From Zunongwangia profunda SM-A87 (GTDB lineage: Bacteria > Bacteroidota > Bacteroidia > Flavobacteriales > Flavobacteriaceae), in the NCBI RefSeq assembly GCF_000023465.1, contig NC_014041.1, forward strand, positions 1,323,001-1,387,000: DNA of 64,000 bases. The letters run 5' to 3'. Below the pieces are notes generated by a model. The model was not told the DNA's origin, searched no databases, and worked only from the letters and a program-made list of their open reading frames with translations. The translations under genes were made by a program, and so were the position numbers. This document shows, piece by piece, positions 27,798 through 37,654 of the stretch (position 1 is the stretch's first letter; each line of letters starts with the position of its first letter).

Positions 27798-28136
27798 ATG
27801 AGTAGCTACGATTTAAAAGATGTAGAAGAAATGGCAGACGGCGATCAGGACTTTATACTGGTGGTAGTAAAAACTTTTCTTGAAGAAATCCCGCCAGATG
27901 TGACTGCCATGAATGAAGCCATAGATAGTGATAATGCTAAACTTGCTTACAGTTATGCCCATAAAATGAAACCTAATCTAAAGCTTTTTGGGTTAGAATT
28001 AATGCCACAAATAACTATTATAGAGCAGTGGTCTAAACAGGGTAAAAATAAAGCGGAAGTACCGGGTGCCGGTAAGGTCATTACGGGAAAGGTAGAGCAG
28101 GTTTGTGAAGAATTAAAAGAAGATTTTAATCTGTAA
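27798..28136 (+). CDS. Orphan Hpt-domain phosphotransfer protein
   Basis: A 112-residue four-helix histidine phosphotransfer domain. The phosphoacceptor site is [14 protein letters not shown] with His55; the usual AHxLKG has Pro instead of Gly here, a variant frequent in Bacteroidota Hpt proteins. Such proteins shuttle phosphate between hybrid kinases and response regulators. No kinase or response regulator is adjacent. It lies between FAH-family and cinA genes and overlaps cinA by one base, so its partners must be encoded elsewhere. Confidence 0.85.
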   Translation: MSSYDLKDVEEMADGDQDFILVVVKTFLEEIPPDVTAMNEAIDSDNAKLAYSYAHKMKPNLKLFGLELMPQITIIEQWSKQGKNKAEVPGAGKVITGKVEQVCEELKEDFNL

Positions 28137-29386
28137 TGAACGCAGAGATTATAACCATTGGCGATGAAATTCTTATCGGCCAGATTATCGATACCAATTC
28201 GGCTTTTATAGCCAAGGAACTTAATAAAATAGGGGTGAGTATTCATCAAATAACTTCAGTAGAAGATGAATGGAACCATATTTTAACCACCTTGAGTGAC
28301 GCTCAAAAAAGAGCAGATATAGTTATCATTACCGGCGGACTTGGCCCTACTAAAGACGATATTACCAAGAAATGCCTTTGTGAGTTTTTTAATGATACGC
28401 TGATTAAAGATGAAGCGGTTTTAGCGCATATCGAAGAACTTTTTAAAAAATATATTGATACTCCTATTTCAGATTTAAACCGGCTACAGGCCATGGTGCC
28501 TTCAAAGTGCGAAGTCCTTATGAATAGGTATGGTACTGCTCCCGGGATGTGGTTAAAAAAGGAAGATACTATTTTTATTTCTTTACCTGGTGTACCCTAT
28601 GAAATGAAAGCTTTAATGCAGGATGAGGTCATTCCCCGAATAAGGGATCGTTTTAAAAGACCATTTATTCTGCATAAGACTGTACTTACCTTTGGGATGG
28701 GAGAAAGTGCTATTGCAGAAAAAATAGAATCCTGGGAAGAAGCCTTACCGGCTCACATAAGACTGGCATATTTGCCAAACCTGGGTAAAGTACGTTTGCG
28801 ATTAAGCACAAAAGGTAGTGATCCCATTAATATGGAAAAGGAAGTGAACGATCAGATAAAATCGCTTAGCCAGATTATTGGGGATATTATTAAAGGGATA
28901 GAGGAAGAAGATCCTATTGAAGTGCAGATAAGGAATCTACTCACCGCAAACGACGCAAGCCTGGCTACAGCTGAAAGTTTTACTGGGGGCAGATTAGCTG
29001 CAATATTTACAGGATATCCAGGGGCTTCCGCATTTTTTAAAGGCAGTGTGGTGGCCTACGCAACAGAAGCTAAAGTGAATATTCTAGGGGTGTCACCAGA
29101 ACTTATAGAAAAATATTCTGTGGTAAGCAATGAAGTGGCTTGTGAAATGGCTAAAAAAGTAAAAGCTTTATACCAAACCGATTATGCCATAGCAACTACG
29201 GGAAATGCCGGCCCGGACAAAGGTGATAGCGATGCTGAAGTTGGAACCGTTTTTTTGGCAATTGCTACACCACAACGCGTTTTTGCTCATGAATTTAATT
29301 TTGGGAATCATCGGGATAAGGTCGTGGGAAAGGCTGTTAATAAATGTATGGAGATGATATTAGATGAAATTTACAGCCAAAAATAG
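28136..29386 (+). CDS. cinA: CinA-family nicotinamide-nucleotide amidase
   Basis: A 416-residue two-domain CinA. The N-terminal MoCF/COG1058 domain (about 1-170) shows [29 protein letters not shown] and [12 protein letters not shown]; it has ADP-ribose pyrophosphatase activity in characterised members. The C-terminal domain (about 250-416) is the NMN deamidase ([41 protein letters not shown]), which recycles NMN to NaMN. The usual AESCTGG reads AESFTGG here. ATG overlaps the stop of the Hpt gene by one base. No terminator is visible before rpmB. Confidence 0.95.
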   Translation: MNAEIITIGDEILIGQIIDTNSAFIAKELNKIGVSIHQITSVEDEWNHILTTLSDAQKRADIVIITGGLGPTKDDITKKCLCEFFNDTLIKDEAVLAHIEELFKKYIDTPISDLNRLQAMVPSKCEVLMNRYGTAPGMWLKKEDTIFISLPGVPYEMKALMQDEVIPRIRDRFKRPFILHKTVLTFGMGESAIAEKIESWEEALPAHIRLAYLPNLGKVRLRLSTKGSDPINMEKEVNDQIKSLSQIIGDIIKGIEEEDPIEVQIRNLLTANDASLATAESFTGGRLAAIFTGYPGASAFFKGSVVAYATEAKVNILGVSPELIEKYSVVSNEVACEMAKKVKALYQTDYAIATTGNAGPDKGDSDAEVGTVFLAIATPQRVFAHEFNFGNHRDKVVGKAVNKCMEMILDEIYSQK

Positions 29387-29526
29387 GCTGGTTTGAGTCA
29401 ATAATTTAATACTCAATAGCAACGAAAATAATATCGTAAATTTTTTTTGCAGAATGTGTTGTGAATTAGGGATAAAAATCGTTAATTTGCACCCTGTTTT
29501 GAAATAACGAGATAAAGTATAGAGCA

Positions 29527-29766
29527 ATGTCAAGAGTTTGTGAACTTACAGGGAAAAAAGCGATGGTTGGGAACAATGTTTCTCACGCAATGAATAAGAC
29601 CAAGCGTAAATTTAACGCTAACCTGGTAAAGAAACGTTTTTTTATTCCTGAAGAGGATAAATGGATCACTTTAAAAGTATCTACCTCTGCGCTTAAAAAT
29701 ATTAACAAGAAAGGAATCTCTGCCGTTATTAAAGAGGCTAGAGCAAAAGGATTTCTTCAAAAATAA
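29527..29766 (+). CDS. rpmB: Ribosomal protein bL28
   Basis: A 79-residue 50S protein, MSRVCELTGKKAMVGNNVSHAMNKTKRKFNANLVKKRFF, with the family's characteristic start. Only one N-terminal Cys is present, so no full zinc ribbon. It starts the rpmB-rpmG-DUF4295-ftsY cluster. Upstream, TTG (29459-29461) and TTAATTTG (29482-29489) form a reasonable promoter. Confidence 0.98.
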   Translation: MSRVCELTGKKAMVGNNVSHAMNKTKRKFNANLVKKRFFIPEEDKWITLKVSTSALKNINKKGISAVIKEARAKGFLQK

Positions 29767-29792
29767 TCCTTTACCTATAAAAACAAATTAAG

Positions 29793-29975
29793 ATGGCAAA
29801 GAAAGGAAACAGAGTACAGGTTATTTTAGAGTGTACCGAGCATAAAGCTTCTGGTCAACCAGGTACATCAAGATATATCACTACAAAGAATAAAAAAAAT
29901 ACGCCGGATAGAATGGAGTTAAAGAAATTTAACCCAATCTTGAAAAAAATGACGGTTCATAAAGAGATTAAATAA
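29793..29975 (+). CDS. rpmG: Ribosomal protein bL33 (zinc-free form)
   Basis: A 60-residue 50S protein, [45 protein letters not shown]... . The CxxC pairs of the zinc-binding form are absent (a single Cys at about 14), so this is the C- paralogue type. 26 nt after rpmB, same transcript. Confidence 0.97.
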   Translation: MAKKGNRVQVILECTEHKASGQPGTSRYITTKNKKNTPDRMELKKFNPILKKMTVHKEIK

Positions 29976-29983
29976 TTTGAGTC

Positions 29984-30133
29984 ATGGCAAAGAAATCAGT
30001 AGCAGCATTACAAACAGGATCTAAGAGATTAAGCAAAGCTATTAAAATGGTTAAATCTCCTAAAACAGGTGCATATACTTTCGTTGAAGCTATTATGGCT
30101 CCTGAAGATGTAAACGATTATTTAAAAAAGTAA
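29984..30133 (+). CDS. DUF4295 small basic protein
   Basis: A 49-residue protein starting MAKKSVAALQTGSKRLSKAI and ending DVNDYLKK. It fits DUF4295, a Bacteroidota-specific family encoded after rpmG, with the conserved KMVKSPKTGAYTF segment. Size, charge and location suggest a ribosome-associated protein, but that is inference. It starts 8 nt after rpmG and ends before a strong terminator. Confidence 0.9.
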   Translation: MAKKSVAALQTGSKRLSKAIKMVKSPKTGAYTFVEAIMAPEDVNDYLKK

Positions 30134-30164
30134 TCGGATAAAAAATTTATATTTTTTTTAAATG

Positions 30165-30196
30165 GCCGTCCTGATTTGTTATCTGGACGGCTTTTT
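30165..30196 (+). terminator. Terminator after the L28-L33-DUF4295 operon
   Basis: GCCGTCC (30165-30171) pairs with GGACGGC (30185-30191), followed by TTTTTC. It separates the ribosomal genes from ftsY. Confidence 0.85.
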
Positions 30197-30272
30197 CTTT
30201 TTACGTATATTTACCGCTAATAACAAAGTCCTTTTTTTAAAGGACTATTCTCATTAAAACGAATAACCAAAA

Positions 30273-31223
30273 ATGAGTTTATTTAAAAAGATCTTTTCAA
30301 AAGAAAAAAAGGAAACTCTGGATAAAGGGCTGGAGAAAAGTAAAAGCAGCTTTTTTTCTAAAATGAGCAAAGCTGTTGCCGGTAAGTCTAAAGTTGACGA
30401 CGAAGTTCTTGATGATTTAGAAGATGTGCTGGTAAGTAGTGATGTTGGGGTAGCCACTACTATAAAAATTATAAACCGTATAGAAGATCGTGTAGCCAAA
30501 GACAAGTATTTGGGAACCGATGAACTTAACAAAATCCTAAGAGAAGAAATTGCCGGTTTATTATCCGAAACCAATTCTGGTAACGCTACAGATTTTACTG
30601 TACCCAATAAGAAACCTTACGTAATGATGGTTGTGGGGGTTAATGGTGTAGGGAAAACAACAACTATCGGGAAACTGGCCAATCAATTTAAAAGCCGAGG
30701 CTTAAAAGTTGTTTTAGGAGCCGCCGATACTTTTAGAGCAGCAGCTATCGATCAATTACAGGTTTGGGCAGAACGTACCGATGTACCTATTATAAAACAA
30801 TCCATGGGTAGTGATCCTGCTTCTGTAGCCTTCGATACCGTACAAAATGCTGTTAAAATGGATGCAGATGTTGTTTTAATTGATACTGCAGGAAGGTTGC
30901 ATAATAAGGTAAACCTCATGAAAGAGCTTTCTAAAGTAAAAAGAGTGATGCAAAAAGTAATACCAGATGCGCCCCATGAAGTGCTTTTAGTTTTAGATGG
31001 TTCTACTGGGCAAAATGCTTTTGAGCAGGCTAAGCAATTCACAGCTGCTACTGAAGTTACCTCTCTGGCGGTAACCAAGTTAGATGGTACCGCAAAAGGT
31101 GGTGTTGTGATTGGGATTAGCGATCAATTCCAAATTCCGGTAAAATATATTGGTGTAGGAGAACGGGTGGAAGATCTTCAGGTTTTTAACAAGTTTGAAT
31201 TTGTAGATTCCTTTTTTAAATAA
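30273..31223 (+). CDS. ftsY: Signal recognition particle receptor FtsY
   Basis: A 316-residue SRP GTPase that docks Ffh-SRP-ribosome complexes at the membrane. N domain (about 10-95) is followed by the G domain: G1 GVNGVGKTTTIGKLA, the I-box region ADTFRAAAIDQLQVW, G3 DTAGRLHNK, G4 TKLDGTAKGG and the closing GVGERVEDLQVFN. It lacks the long acidic A domain of E. coli FtsY, as is common in Bacteroidota. The partner SRP RNA is at 13405 in this window. In many Bacteroidota, rimO follows directly; here it lies 11.5 kb downstream. Confidence 0.98.
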   Translation: MSLFKKIFSKEKKETLDKGLEKSKSSFFSKMSKAVAGKSKVDDEVLDDLEDVLVSSDVGVATTIKIINRIEDRVAKDKYLGTDELNKILREEIAGLLSETNSGNATDFTVPNKKPYVMMVVGVNGVGKTTTIGKLANQFKSRGLKVVLGAADTFRAAAIDQLQVWAERTDVPIIKQSMGSDPASVAFDTVQNAVKMDADVVLIDTAGRLHNKVNLMKELSKVKRVMQKVIPDAPHEVLLVLDGSTGQNAFEQAKQFTAATEVTSLAVTKLDGTAKGGVVIGISDQFQIPVKYIGVGERVEDLQVFNKFEFVDSFFK

Positions 31224-31242
31224 TAGGTATTATTTTTCTTGA

Positions 31243-31279
31243 AGTTGAGTTATTATTAAGTAATTCAGCTATTTTTTTT
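31243..31279 (+). terminator. Terminator after ftsY
   Basis: AGTTGAGTTA (31243-31252) pairs with TAATTCAGCT (31261-31270) with G-U pairs, followed by A and T8. Confidence 0.75.
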
Positions 31280-31394
31280 GGCTTCGTGCTTGTACCGCGG
31301 AAATATTTTTCTTGAAGAAATTCTAATTCCGGATATGATTTTGTTCAGAAAAATATATGAATAAACTAATCAATAGTCAATTAGCTAATCCCAC

Positions 31395-33053
31395 ATGAAA
31401 AAGATTTTATTCCTTTGCAGTATTTTAGCCTTGGTAAGCTGCAAAAATGATAAAGGAAATAATAAAGACACTCAGGAAATTACAGACTCTAATTTTACTG
31501 AGGTAGAAGATGATCAAGAGCACGAGGTATTAGAGTTTAAAGTTTTAGATTCTAAATATCTTGAAAAAGATATACTCTGGTCTCCTTTTGAAATTGAGCT
31601 TTATAAAGTAACAGAAAAGAAATATGATAGTTTAAAATCAATAATTCTTGAAAAATCTGTTACAGAACTACAAAAAGCGATAGCCGAAGAGCAACTTACC
31701 TACGAAGAGCTTACCCTGTTTTATCTTTACCGAATGAGAAAATTAGATCGGGAAAACGATCTTTCTCTCAATGCTGTTATTGCAGTTAATCCAAATGTTT
31801 TAACTGAGGCCCGACTTAAGGATAGAAACTATAAAAATACCGCGAATAAAAGTCCGATTTACGGTATTCCTGTATTGTTAAAAGATAATATCAATACGTC
31901 CACGATGCCAACAACGGCGGGATCTGTGGCGTTGCAGGGAAATACGACCCCAAATGCTTTTATAACAAATAAGTTAGAAGAAAGTGGGGCGATAATTTTA
32001 GGAAAAGCAAATCTTAGTGAATGGGCCTATTTTTTCTGTAAAGATTGCCCAAGTGGGTATTCTGCGGTGGGTGGACAAACCTTAAATCCTTACGGACGTA
32101 GAATTTTTGACACCGGTGGTTCTAGTTCTGGTAGTGCTGTAGCCGTTGCAGCCAATTTTGCTCCTTTAGCCGTAGGATCTGAAACTTCAGGATCAATACT
32201 TTCACCATCTAGTCAGAATAGTCTTGTAGGATTAAAACCAACGATTGGACTTTTAAGTAGAACTGGTATTATACCAATTTCAAGTACTTTAGATACGCCC
32301 GGGCCAATAACCAAAACGGTTATGGATAATGCTATTTTACTAAGCGCAATGGCTGGTAGGGATACGTCTGATACCAAAGTTTATGCAGATTCTATTAAAG
32401 TGACCACAGATTATTATTCTGCTTTAACCGATACCACCAGTTTACGTGGCGTACGATTAGGAGTGATCAAAGAACTTACTCAAGATTCGCTATATAGTCG
32501 TGCCATTAACGAGCTTAAAAAGATTGGAGCTCAAATCGTCGAATTTGAGGCTGAAGCTATTGAATTAGAAAACTTTCTTAGGTTATTGAACCTTGACATG
32601 AAAAAAGATCTTCCTGATTATTTAGAACGCTACGGAAAAAGAATAGAGGTACGATCTGTAGAAGATATTATGACTTTCAATATGGAGGATTCTGTACAGC
32701 GAGCACCTTACGGACAGGGTTTGTTTGAAGGAATTGTAAAAGATAATGCTACAGCTAAAGAATTTCAGGCCATAAAAGATACCCTAAAAATACGCGGAAA
32801 ACGATTTTTCGATATACCGATGAAAGAGCATTATTTAGACGGTATTCTTTCTATTAATAACTATCATGCCGGCTTTGCTGCGGTTGCAGAATACCCTGCG
32901 ATCACGGTACCTATGGGCTATGACGATATTGGGGAACCTAAAGGTTTAACCTTTATTTCTATTCCTTATTCCGAACAAAATTTATTACGCTGGGCTTATG
33001 CTTACGAGCAGGAATCGCAGCAACGTAAACCACCAAAAGACTATTCCAAGTAA
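31395..33053 (+). CDS. Amidase-signature family lipoprotein
   Basis: A 552-residue exported amidase. Lipoprotein signal MKKILFLCSILALVSCKNDKG (Cys16). A charged spacer to about 80 precedes the amidase signature domain, with the Ser-cisSer-Lys triad: Lys in GIPVLLKDNINT (about 160), Gly/Ser-rich DTGGSSSGSAVAVAANFAPLAVGSETSGSILSP (about 235-268; cis-Ser and nucleophile Ser). Family members include GatA and hydrolases of diverse amides. A lipid-anchored envelope location excludes a tRNA-amidation role. Overlaps the next gene by 1 nt. Confidence 0.9.
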   Translation: MKKILFLCSILALVSCKNDKGNNKDTQEITDSNFTEVEDDQEHEVLEFKVLDSKYLEKDILWSPFEIELYKVTEKKYDSLKSIILEKSVTELQKAIAEEQLTYEELTLFYLYRMRKLDRENDLSLNAVIAVNPNVLTEARLKDRNYKNTANKSPIYGIPVLLKDNINTSTMPTTAGSVALQGNTTPNAFITNKLEESGAIILGKANLSEWAYFFCKDCPSGYSAVGGQTLNPYGRRIFDTGGSSSGSAVAVAANFAPLAVGSETSGSILSPSSQNSLVGLKPTIGLLSRTGIIPISSTLDTPGPITKTVMDNAILLSAMAGRDTSDTKVYADSIKVTTDYYSALTDTTSLRGVRLGVIKELTQDSLYSRAINELKKIGAQIVEFEAEAIELENFLRLLNLDMKKDLPDYLERYGKRIEVRSVEDIMTFNMEDSVQRAPYGQGLFEGIVKDNATAKEFQAIKDTLKIRGKRFFDIPMKEHYLDGILSINNYHAGFAAVAEYPAITVPMGYDDIGEPKGLTFISIPYSEQNLLRWAYAYEQESQQRKPPKDYSK

Positions 33054-33334
33054 TGGCACAACGATACCTGATTATCTTTACCAAACTTATATTTATTTAT
33101 TGCCTTTTTTATGTGATCATGAAAATACTGGCCGTATTCCAGGGTGCATGGCTTTATGCGAATCTAATAATGACTTTTCCAGTACTTCTGCTAGGGCTTT
33201 TAGGTGCTTATTTTGTAAAGGTCAAAAAGTATAACTGGATCTATGTGATCATTTCTGCAATACTTATAAGTATTATCAGGTATTATGAGCAAGGCTGGTT
33301 GTTAGGCTTGCATAATTTTTTTGCTGCGAATTAA
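33053..33334 (+). CDS. Small membrane protein, unrecognised
   Basis: A 93-residue protein with three hydrophobic helices (about 7-25, 31-50 and 57-77) and short basic loops. It starts by one-base overlap (TAATG) with the amidase lipoprotein gene, so it is translationally coupled. No domain recognised. Confidence 0.7.
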   Translation: MAQRYLIIFTKLIFIYCLFYVIMKILAVFQGAWLYANLIMTFPVLLLGLLGAYFVKVKKYNWIYVIISAILISIIRYYEQGWLLGLHNFFAAN

Positions 33335-33421
33335 AAAAACATCTTAAAATTAAAGAAATATACTTATTACTCTTTTTTTAGAGGACGTTTCTTAATTGAA
33401 TTTCAAAAAAATTATATTAAA

Positions 33422-34261
33422 ATGCTTCGAATTTTAACGCTACTTATCATTTGTACCTTAAGTTTTAATTGCCTTAGTCAAATTCCAACTGAAGCATATC
33501 GTGAAGAAATAAAAGCTTTAAAAACCGACGATGAAATTGCTGATTATTGGAAAATAATTAATGAATTAGACCAGGAGGTTTTATTGAAGACTGAAGATAG
33601 GTTTAGGTATGACTCAATTTCTGTGGATAATATGATTAGAACTTCATTGCTTTTTAAGATTCATGGAAATAAAGGATATGTGTTAATTAGTAAAACAAGT
33701 AGTGCTATATTACCAATAGTGAATTTAGCGCATAATCGAGATGCCAAGATAAATCTTGCTTATTGGTCTTTGATTGCAAATGAAGAAATAATTAAAAGAT
33801 TTAAAACGAGTTTATTCCCTAGTTACACATTAGAATCGCTATCTCTTTCTGCTTATGATTATTCTTTAGTTAATCAGGAAAGCAGGTATGCTTATTTATT
33901 AGAAAAGTTGGCAGAAATGCCTGCTGAAGATGATTTGGTAAAAAGACTTGAAAAGTTATTTTCAGAATATAAAATCACAAAAGATTTAGAGGTTTTGGAT
34001 GTTATTGGAGAATGGCAAAATCAGGCATTTAAAAACCAAAAAACTGGTGGGAACTTTCAATTAGTAAAACTGGCAGATCAAAATTTTTATTTCTTGAGGT
34101 TTGACAGCAGAATTCTTCTGGAAAAAATAGAAAAAGATGCTGTAGATATATTTAAAGTTTCAGGTTATCCTTTCGGTTGGTATTATACTTATAATGAGGA
34201 AGGGGAATTAATTCTATACGACCAAAATGATGAAATTTTAATAGAATATAGTGCTATTTAA
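33422..34261 (+). CDS. Secreted protein of unknown function
   Basis: A 279-residue protein with signal peptide MLRILTLLIICTLSFNCLSQ (cleavage near residue 20). The mature part is mostly helical (EAYREEIKALKTDDEIADYWKIINELDQEVL), with a beta-rich C-terminal 80 residues (GEWQNQAFKNQKTGGNFQLV...). Not recognised. A terminator follows (34288). No promoter element clearly identified in the 87-bp upstream gap. Confidence 0.75.
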   Translation: MLRILTLLIICTLSFNCLSQIPTEAYREEIKALKTDDEIADYWKIINELDQEVLLKTEDRFRYDSISVDNMIRTSLLFKIHGNKGYVLISKTSSAILPIVNLAHNRDAKINLAYWSLIANEEIIKRFKTSLFPSYTLESLSLSAYDYSLVNQESRYAYLLEKLAEMPAEDDLVKRLEKLFSEYKITKDLEVLDVIGEWQNQAFKNQKTGGNFQLVKLADQNFYFLRFDSRILLEKIEKDAVDIFKVSGYPFGWYYTYNEEGELILYDQNDEILIEYSAI

Positions 34262-34287
34262 AAGATTCGCCTAACAATTAATAATTT

Positions 34288-34323
34288 AAAATCCATCCTA
34301 ACAAAAGTTTCGATGGATTTTTT
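34288..34323 (+). terminator. Intrinsic terminator
   Basis: AAAATCCATC (34288-34297) pairs with GATGGATTTT (34312-34321), followed by TT; 14-nt loop. Confidence 0.8.
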
Positions 34324-34397
34324 ATAGCCATTAAATTGCAATAGTTAGTATCTTAGTGCCACTCTGAAAATTTAGCTAAATTAAATTCATTTATTTT

Positions 34398-37300
34398 ATG
34401 AGAAAATTTTATTTGCTGATCATGCTATTATTTGTTGGTGTGGCAGTTTCAGCACAAGAAAATGCAAAATGGTTACGATATCCTTCGATTTCACCAAATG
34501 GTGAAACTATCGTTTTTGGATATATGGGGAACCTTTATCGGGTTAGTAGTGATGGGGGAGTAGCCATTGCCATAACTACAGGAGATGCTTATGATATGCG
34601 TCCCGTTTGGAGTCACGATGGTAAAAGTATAGCTTTTGCCAGCGATCGTTATGGTAATTTTGATGTATATACCATGCCAGCTACAGGTGGAACACCTACA
34701 AGATTAACTTATAATAGCGCCAATGATTTTCCCTACGATTTTTCACCACAGGACGATAAGGTTCTTTACGGGAGTGGTCGTAATGCACCGGCATCAAGCG
34801 TAAGATTTCCAAGTCCCGGATTATTTCAAAATTTGTATACCATCCCTATAAAAGGTGGACGACCAGAATTACTTACCGCTGCGGGAGCAGAAGAAGCCCA
34901 TTTTAGTAAAGATGGAACGCATTTGGTTTTTCAGGATAGAAAAGGTTATGAAGATGCCTGGAGAAAACATCATACTTCGGCAGTCACAAGAGATATTTGG
35001 TTGTATGATCTTGAGAATGATTCGTATAAGCAAATCAGTAATTTTGAGGGTGAAGATCGTGAGCCTGTTTTTAGTGCTGATGGAACAAAAGTATTTTATC
35101 TGAATGAAAAAGACGGTACACAAAATTTGTACGTCAAAAATTTAAGCTCGGGTTCCGAAGAAAAACTGACTAATTTTAAAGATTTTCCGGTGCGTCACTT
35201 AAGTATTTCTGATAGCGATAAATTGGCGTTTACCTGGAAAGGTGAAGTCTATACCATGACGCCAGGAACTCAACCTAAAAAACTGGAGATTAAAGTTCTG
35301 GATGATGCTGCTTTCGAAGCCATCAAAAATATGGATATCAATAGTGTAACCGAATTTGCGGTTAGTCCTAATAATAAAGAGATTGCTTTTGTAAATCGAG
35401 GCGAAGTTTTTGTGACCGGTGTAGACGATTCCCGTACAAAAAGAATTACCAATACCTCTACTCAGGAGCGTATGGTGAGCTGGTCCCCAAGCGGAAAAGA
35501 ATTAATTTTTTCCGGGGAGAAGGATGGTAGCTGGAATGTATATAAAGCGACTTTAAACCGCCCGCAGGAAGAGTATTTCTATGCTTCGACCATTGTAGAT
35601 ATTGAGCCTTTAATTAACACGACTGCTGAAGAATTTCAGGCTAAAATTTCTCCAGATTCTTCTAAAATCGCTTTTATAGAGGAACGAAATATTTTAAAAG
35701 TAATGGATCTAAAATCGGGTAAGAAAACAGTAATTCTTCCTGAAGGTAGAAATCATTCGTATAGTGATGGAGATTGGTCTTTTCAATGGAGCCCAGATAG
35801 CCGTTGGCTAATGGTAGATGATCAAAAAGGTTATTTTTTTAATAATAATGTGGCTTTAATTAAAGCGAACGGTAACGGAGAAATTTTTCATCCTGTAAAT
35901 AGTGGCTTTGGGGAATCTAACGCCAAATGGGCCATGGATGGTAAAATGATGACCTATACCAGTAGCCGCGAGGGTAGAAAATCATTAGCGAACCAGGGAA
36001 GTACCGAGCAGGATATCTACGCGGTATTTTTTGATCAAAAAGCATATGATCGATATACTCTAAGCGAAGAAGAATTTAAACTTTTAGAAGAGCGCGAGAA
36101 AAAGGAGAAAGAAGAAAAGGAAAAAGCAGAAGAAGACGGGAAAAAATCTAAAAAGAAAAAAGAAGAAAAAAAGGATGAACCTTTAAAACTTAATTTCGAT
36201 AACCTTGATATCCGTAAAGTAAAACTTACAATTAACTCTGCCAGTATTAGTGATTATGTGTTGAATAAAGATGCGAGCAAAGTTTTTTATCTGGCATCAT
36301 TTGAAAAAGGATATGATCTTTGGGTAACCGAGCCAAGAACCAGAGAAACCAAGATTTTGGCAAAAATGGGCGGTTCTCCTAGCGGAATTGAAATTAGTGA
36401 AGATGGGAAATCCTTATTTTTAAGTAATAATGGACGTTTGGTAAAAGTAGATGCAGAAAGTGGTAAGGTAGAAAATATAGCTATCAATGGTGATATGGTG
36501 ATTGATGCTGCTGCTGAAAGAGAATATATGTTTAACCATATGTGGAGACAGGTTACCAAGAAATTCTATGATCCTGAGATTCACGGAATCGATTGGCAAA
36601 TGTACCATGACGAATATGCGAAGTTTTTACCGCATATCAATAATAATTATGATTTTCAGGAATTGTTAAGTGAGCTTTTAGGAGAGTTAAATGCTTCTCA
36701 CACTGGGGGACGTTATTATGCCTCTGGTGCTAACGGTGATCATACCGCTTCTTTAGGAGTATTATATAATGAATCCTATATGGGAGACGGAATTAAAATC
36801 TCTGAAGTGATTTCAGGAGGACCATTAGATAATGCCGATAGCAAAATAAAAGCAGGTGATATAATTATCAAAATCAATGGTAAAACTATCAAATCTGATG
36901 AAAACTGGAATAAATATCTAAATAACATTCAGGATAAAAATACTTTACTAACCATTAAAAGCGGGAACTCCACTTTCGAAGAAACCATCAAGCCTGTTTC
37001 GGTAGGATCAGAGCGTGCTTTAATGTACAAGCGTTGGGTGCGTACCATGGAGCGTAAAACCGATAGCCTTAGTAACGGTAAACTGGGTTATGTGCATATC
37101 CAGGGAATGAATGATGGTAGTTTTAGAGATGTTTATGAAAATGCACTTGGTAAGAATTTAGAAAAAGAAGGTCTTGTGGTAGATACCCGTTTTAACGGTG
37201 GTGGATGGTTGCATGACGATCTTAATACTTTTTTAAGCGGGGAAGAATATTTAAAGTTCGCACCACAGGGAGAAGTGATTAAAGGGGGAGAACCCATGAC

Positions 37301-37634
37301 CCGTTGGACCAAGCCCAGTATCGTTTTAATGAGTGAAGGAAATTATAGTGATGCTTTTATTTTCCCTTATGTTTACAAACAAAACGGAATAGGTAAACTG
37401 GTAGGGATGCCAGTGGCAGGTACCGGTACAGCGGTATGGTGGGAAAGACAAATAGATCCTTCGATCATATTTGGAATACCAATGGTAGCCACTATAGGTG
37501 CAGAAGGAGAACCAACAGAAAATATGGAGTTGCAACCCGATATAGAAGTAGCATTACCTTATAATGAATTTTTAAGTGGAGATGATCCCCAGTTGCAAAC
37601 TGCAGTAAAAGAACTTTTAAAAGAAACCGAATAA
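34398..37634 (+). CDS. Tricorn-like S41 family serine protease
   Basis: A 1078-residue exported protease. Signal peptide 1-19 (MRKFYLLIMLLFVGVAVSA). Then WD40-like/PD40 beta-propeller repeats to about 560 (YPSISPNGETIVF, RPVWSHDGKSIAFASDRYGNFDVY and others), typical of tricorn substrate gating. A Lys/Glu-rich linker (about 563-598) separates a second propeller-like part. A PDZ domain follows (about 790-860: ISEVISGGPLDNADSKIKAGDIIIKINGK), then the S41 catalytic core (about 865-1060) with FNGGG and the Ser-containing SEGNYSDAF. Periplasmic or surface peptide degradation is likely. GH92 gene follows by 20 nt. Confidence 0.92.
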   Translation: MRKFYLLIMLLFVGVAVSAQENAKWLRYPSISPNGETIVFGYMGNLYRVSSDGGVAIAITTGDAYDMRPVWSHDGKSIAFASDRYGNFDVYTMPATGGTPTRLTYNSANDFPYDFSPQDDKVLYGSGRNAPASSVRFPSPGLFQNLYTIPIKGGRPELLTAAGAEEAHFSKDGTHLVFQDRKGYEDAWRKHHTSAVTRDIWLYDLENDSYKQISNFEGEDREPVFSADGTKVFYLNEKDGTQNLYVKNLSSGSEEKLTNFKDFPVRHLSISDSDKLAFTWKGEVYTMTPGTQPKKLEIKVLDDAAFEAIKNMDINSVTEFAVSPNNKEIAFVNRGEVFVTGVDDSRTKRITNTSTQERMVSWSPSGKELIFSGEKDGSWNVYKATLNRPQEEYFYASTIVDIEPLINTTAEEFQAKISPDSSKIAFIEERNILKVMDLKSGKKTVILPEGRNHSYSDGDWSFQWSPDSRWLMVDDQKGYFFNNNVALIKANGNGEIFHPVNSGFGESNAKWAMDGKMMTYTSSREGRKSLANQGSTEQDIYAVFFDQKAYDRYTLSEEEFKLLEEREKKEKEEKEKAEEDGKKSKKKKEEKKDEPLKLNFDNLDIRKVKLTINSASISDYVLNKDASKVFYLASFEKGYDLWVTEPRTRETKILAKMGGSPSGIEISEDGKSLFLSNNGRLVKVDAESGKVENIAINGDMVIDAAAEREYMFNHMWRQVTKKFYDPEIHGIDWQMYHDEYAKFLPHINNNYDFQELLSELLGELNASHTGGRYYASGANGDHTASLGVLYNESYMGDGIKISEVISGGPLDNADSKIKAGDIIIKINGKTIKSDENWNKYLNNIQDKNTLLTIKSGNSTFEETIKPVSVGSERALMYKRWVRTMERKTDSLSNGKLGYVHIQGMNDGSFRDVYENALGKNLEKEGLVVDTRFNGGGWLHDDLNTFLSGEEYLKFAPQGEVIKGGEPMTRWTKPSIVLMSEGNYSDAFIFPYVYKQNGIGKLVGMPVAGTGTAVWWERQIDPSIIFGIPMVATIGAEGEPTENMELQPDIEVALPYNEFLSGDDPQLQTAVKELLKETE

Positions 37635-37654
37635 GCTTAATTAACCCTAACTTA

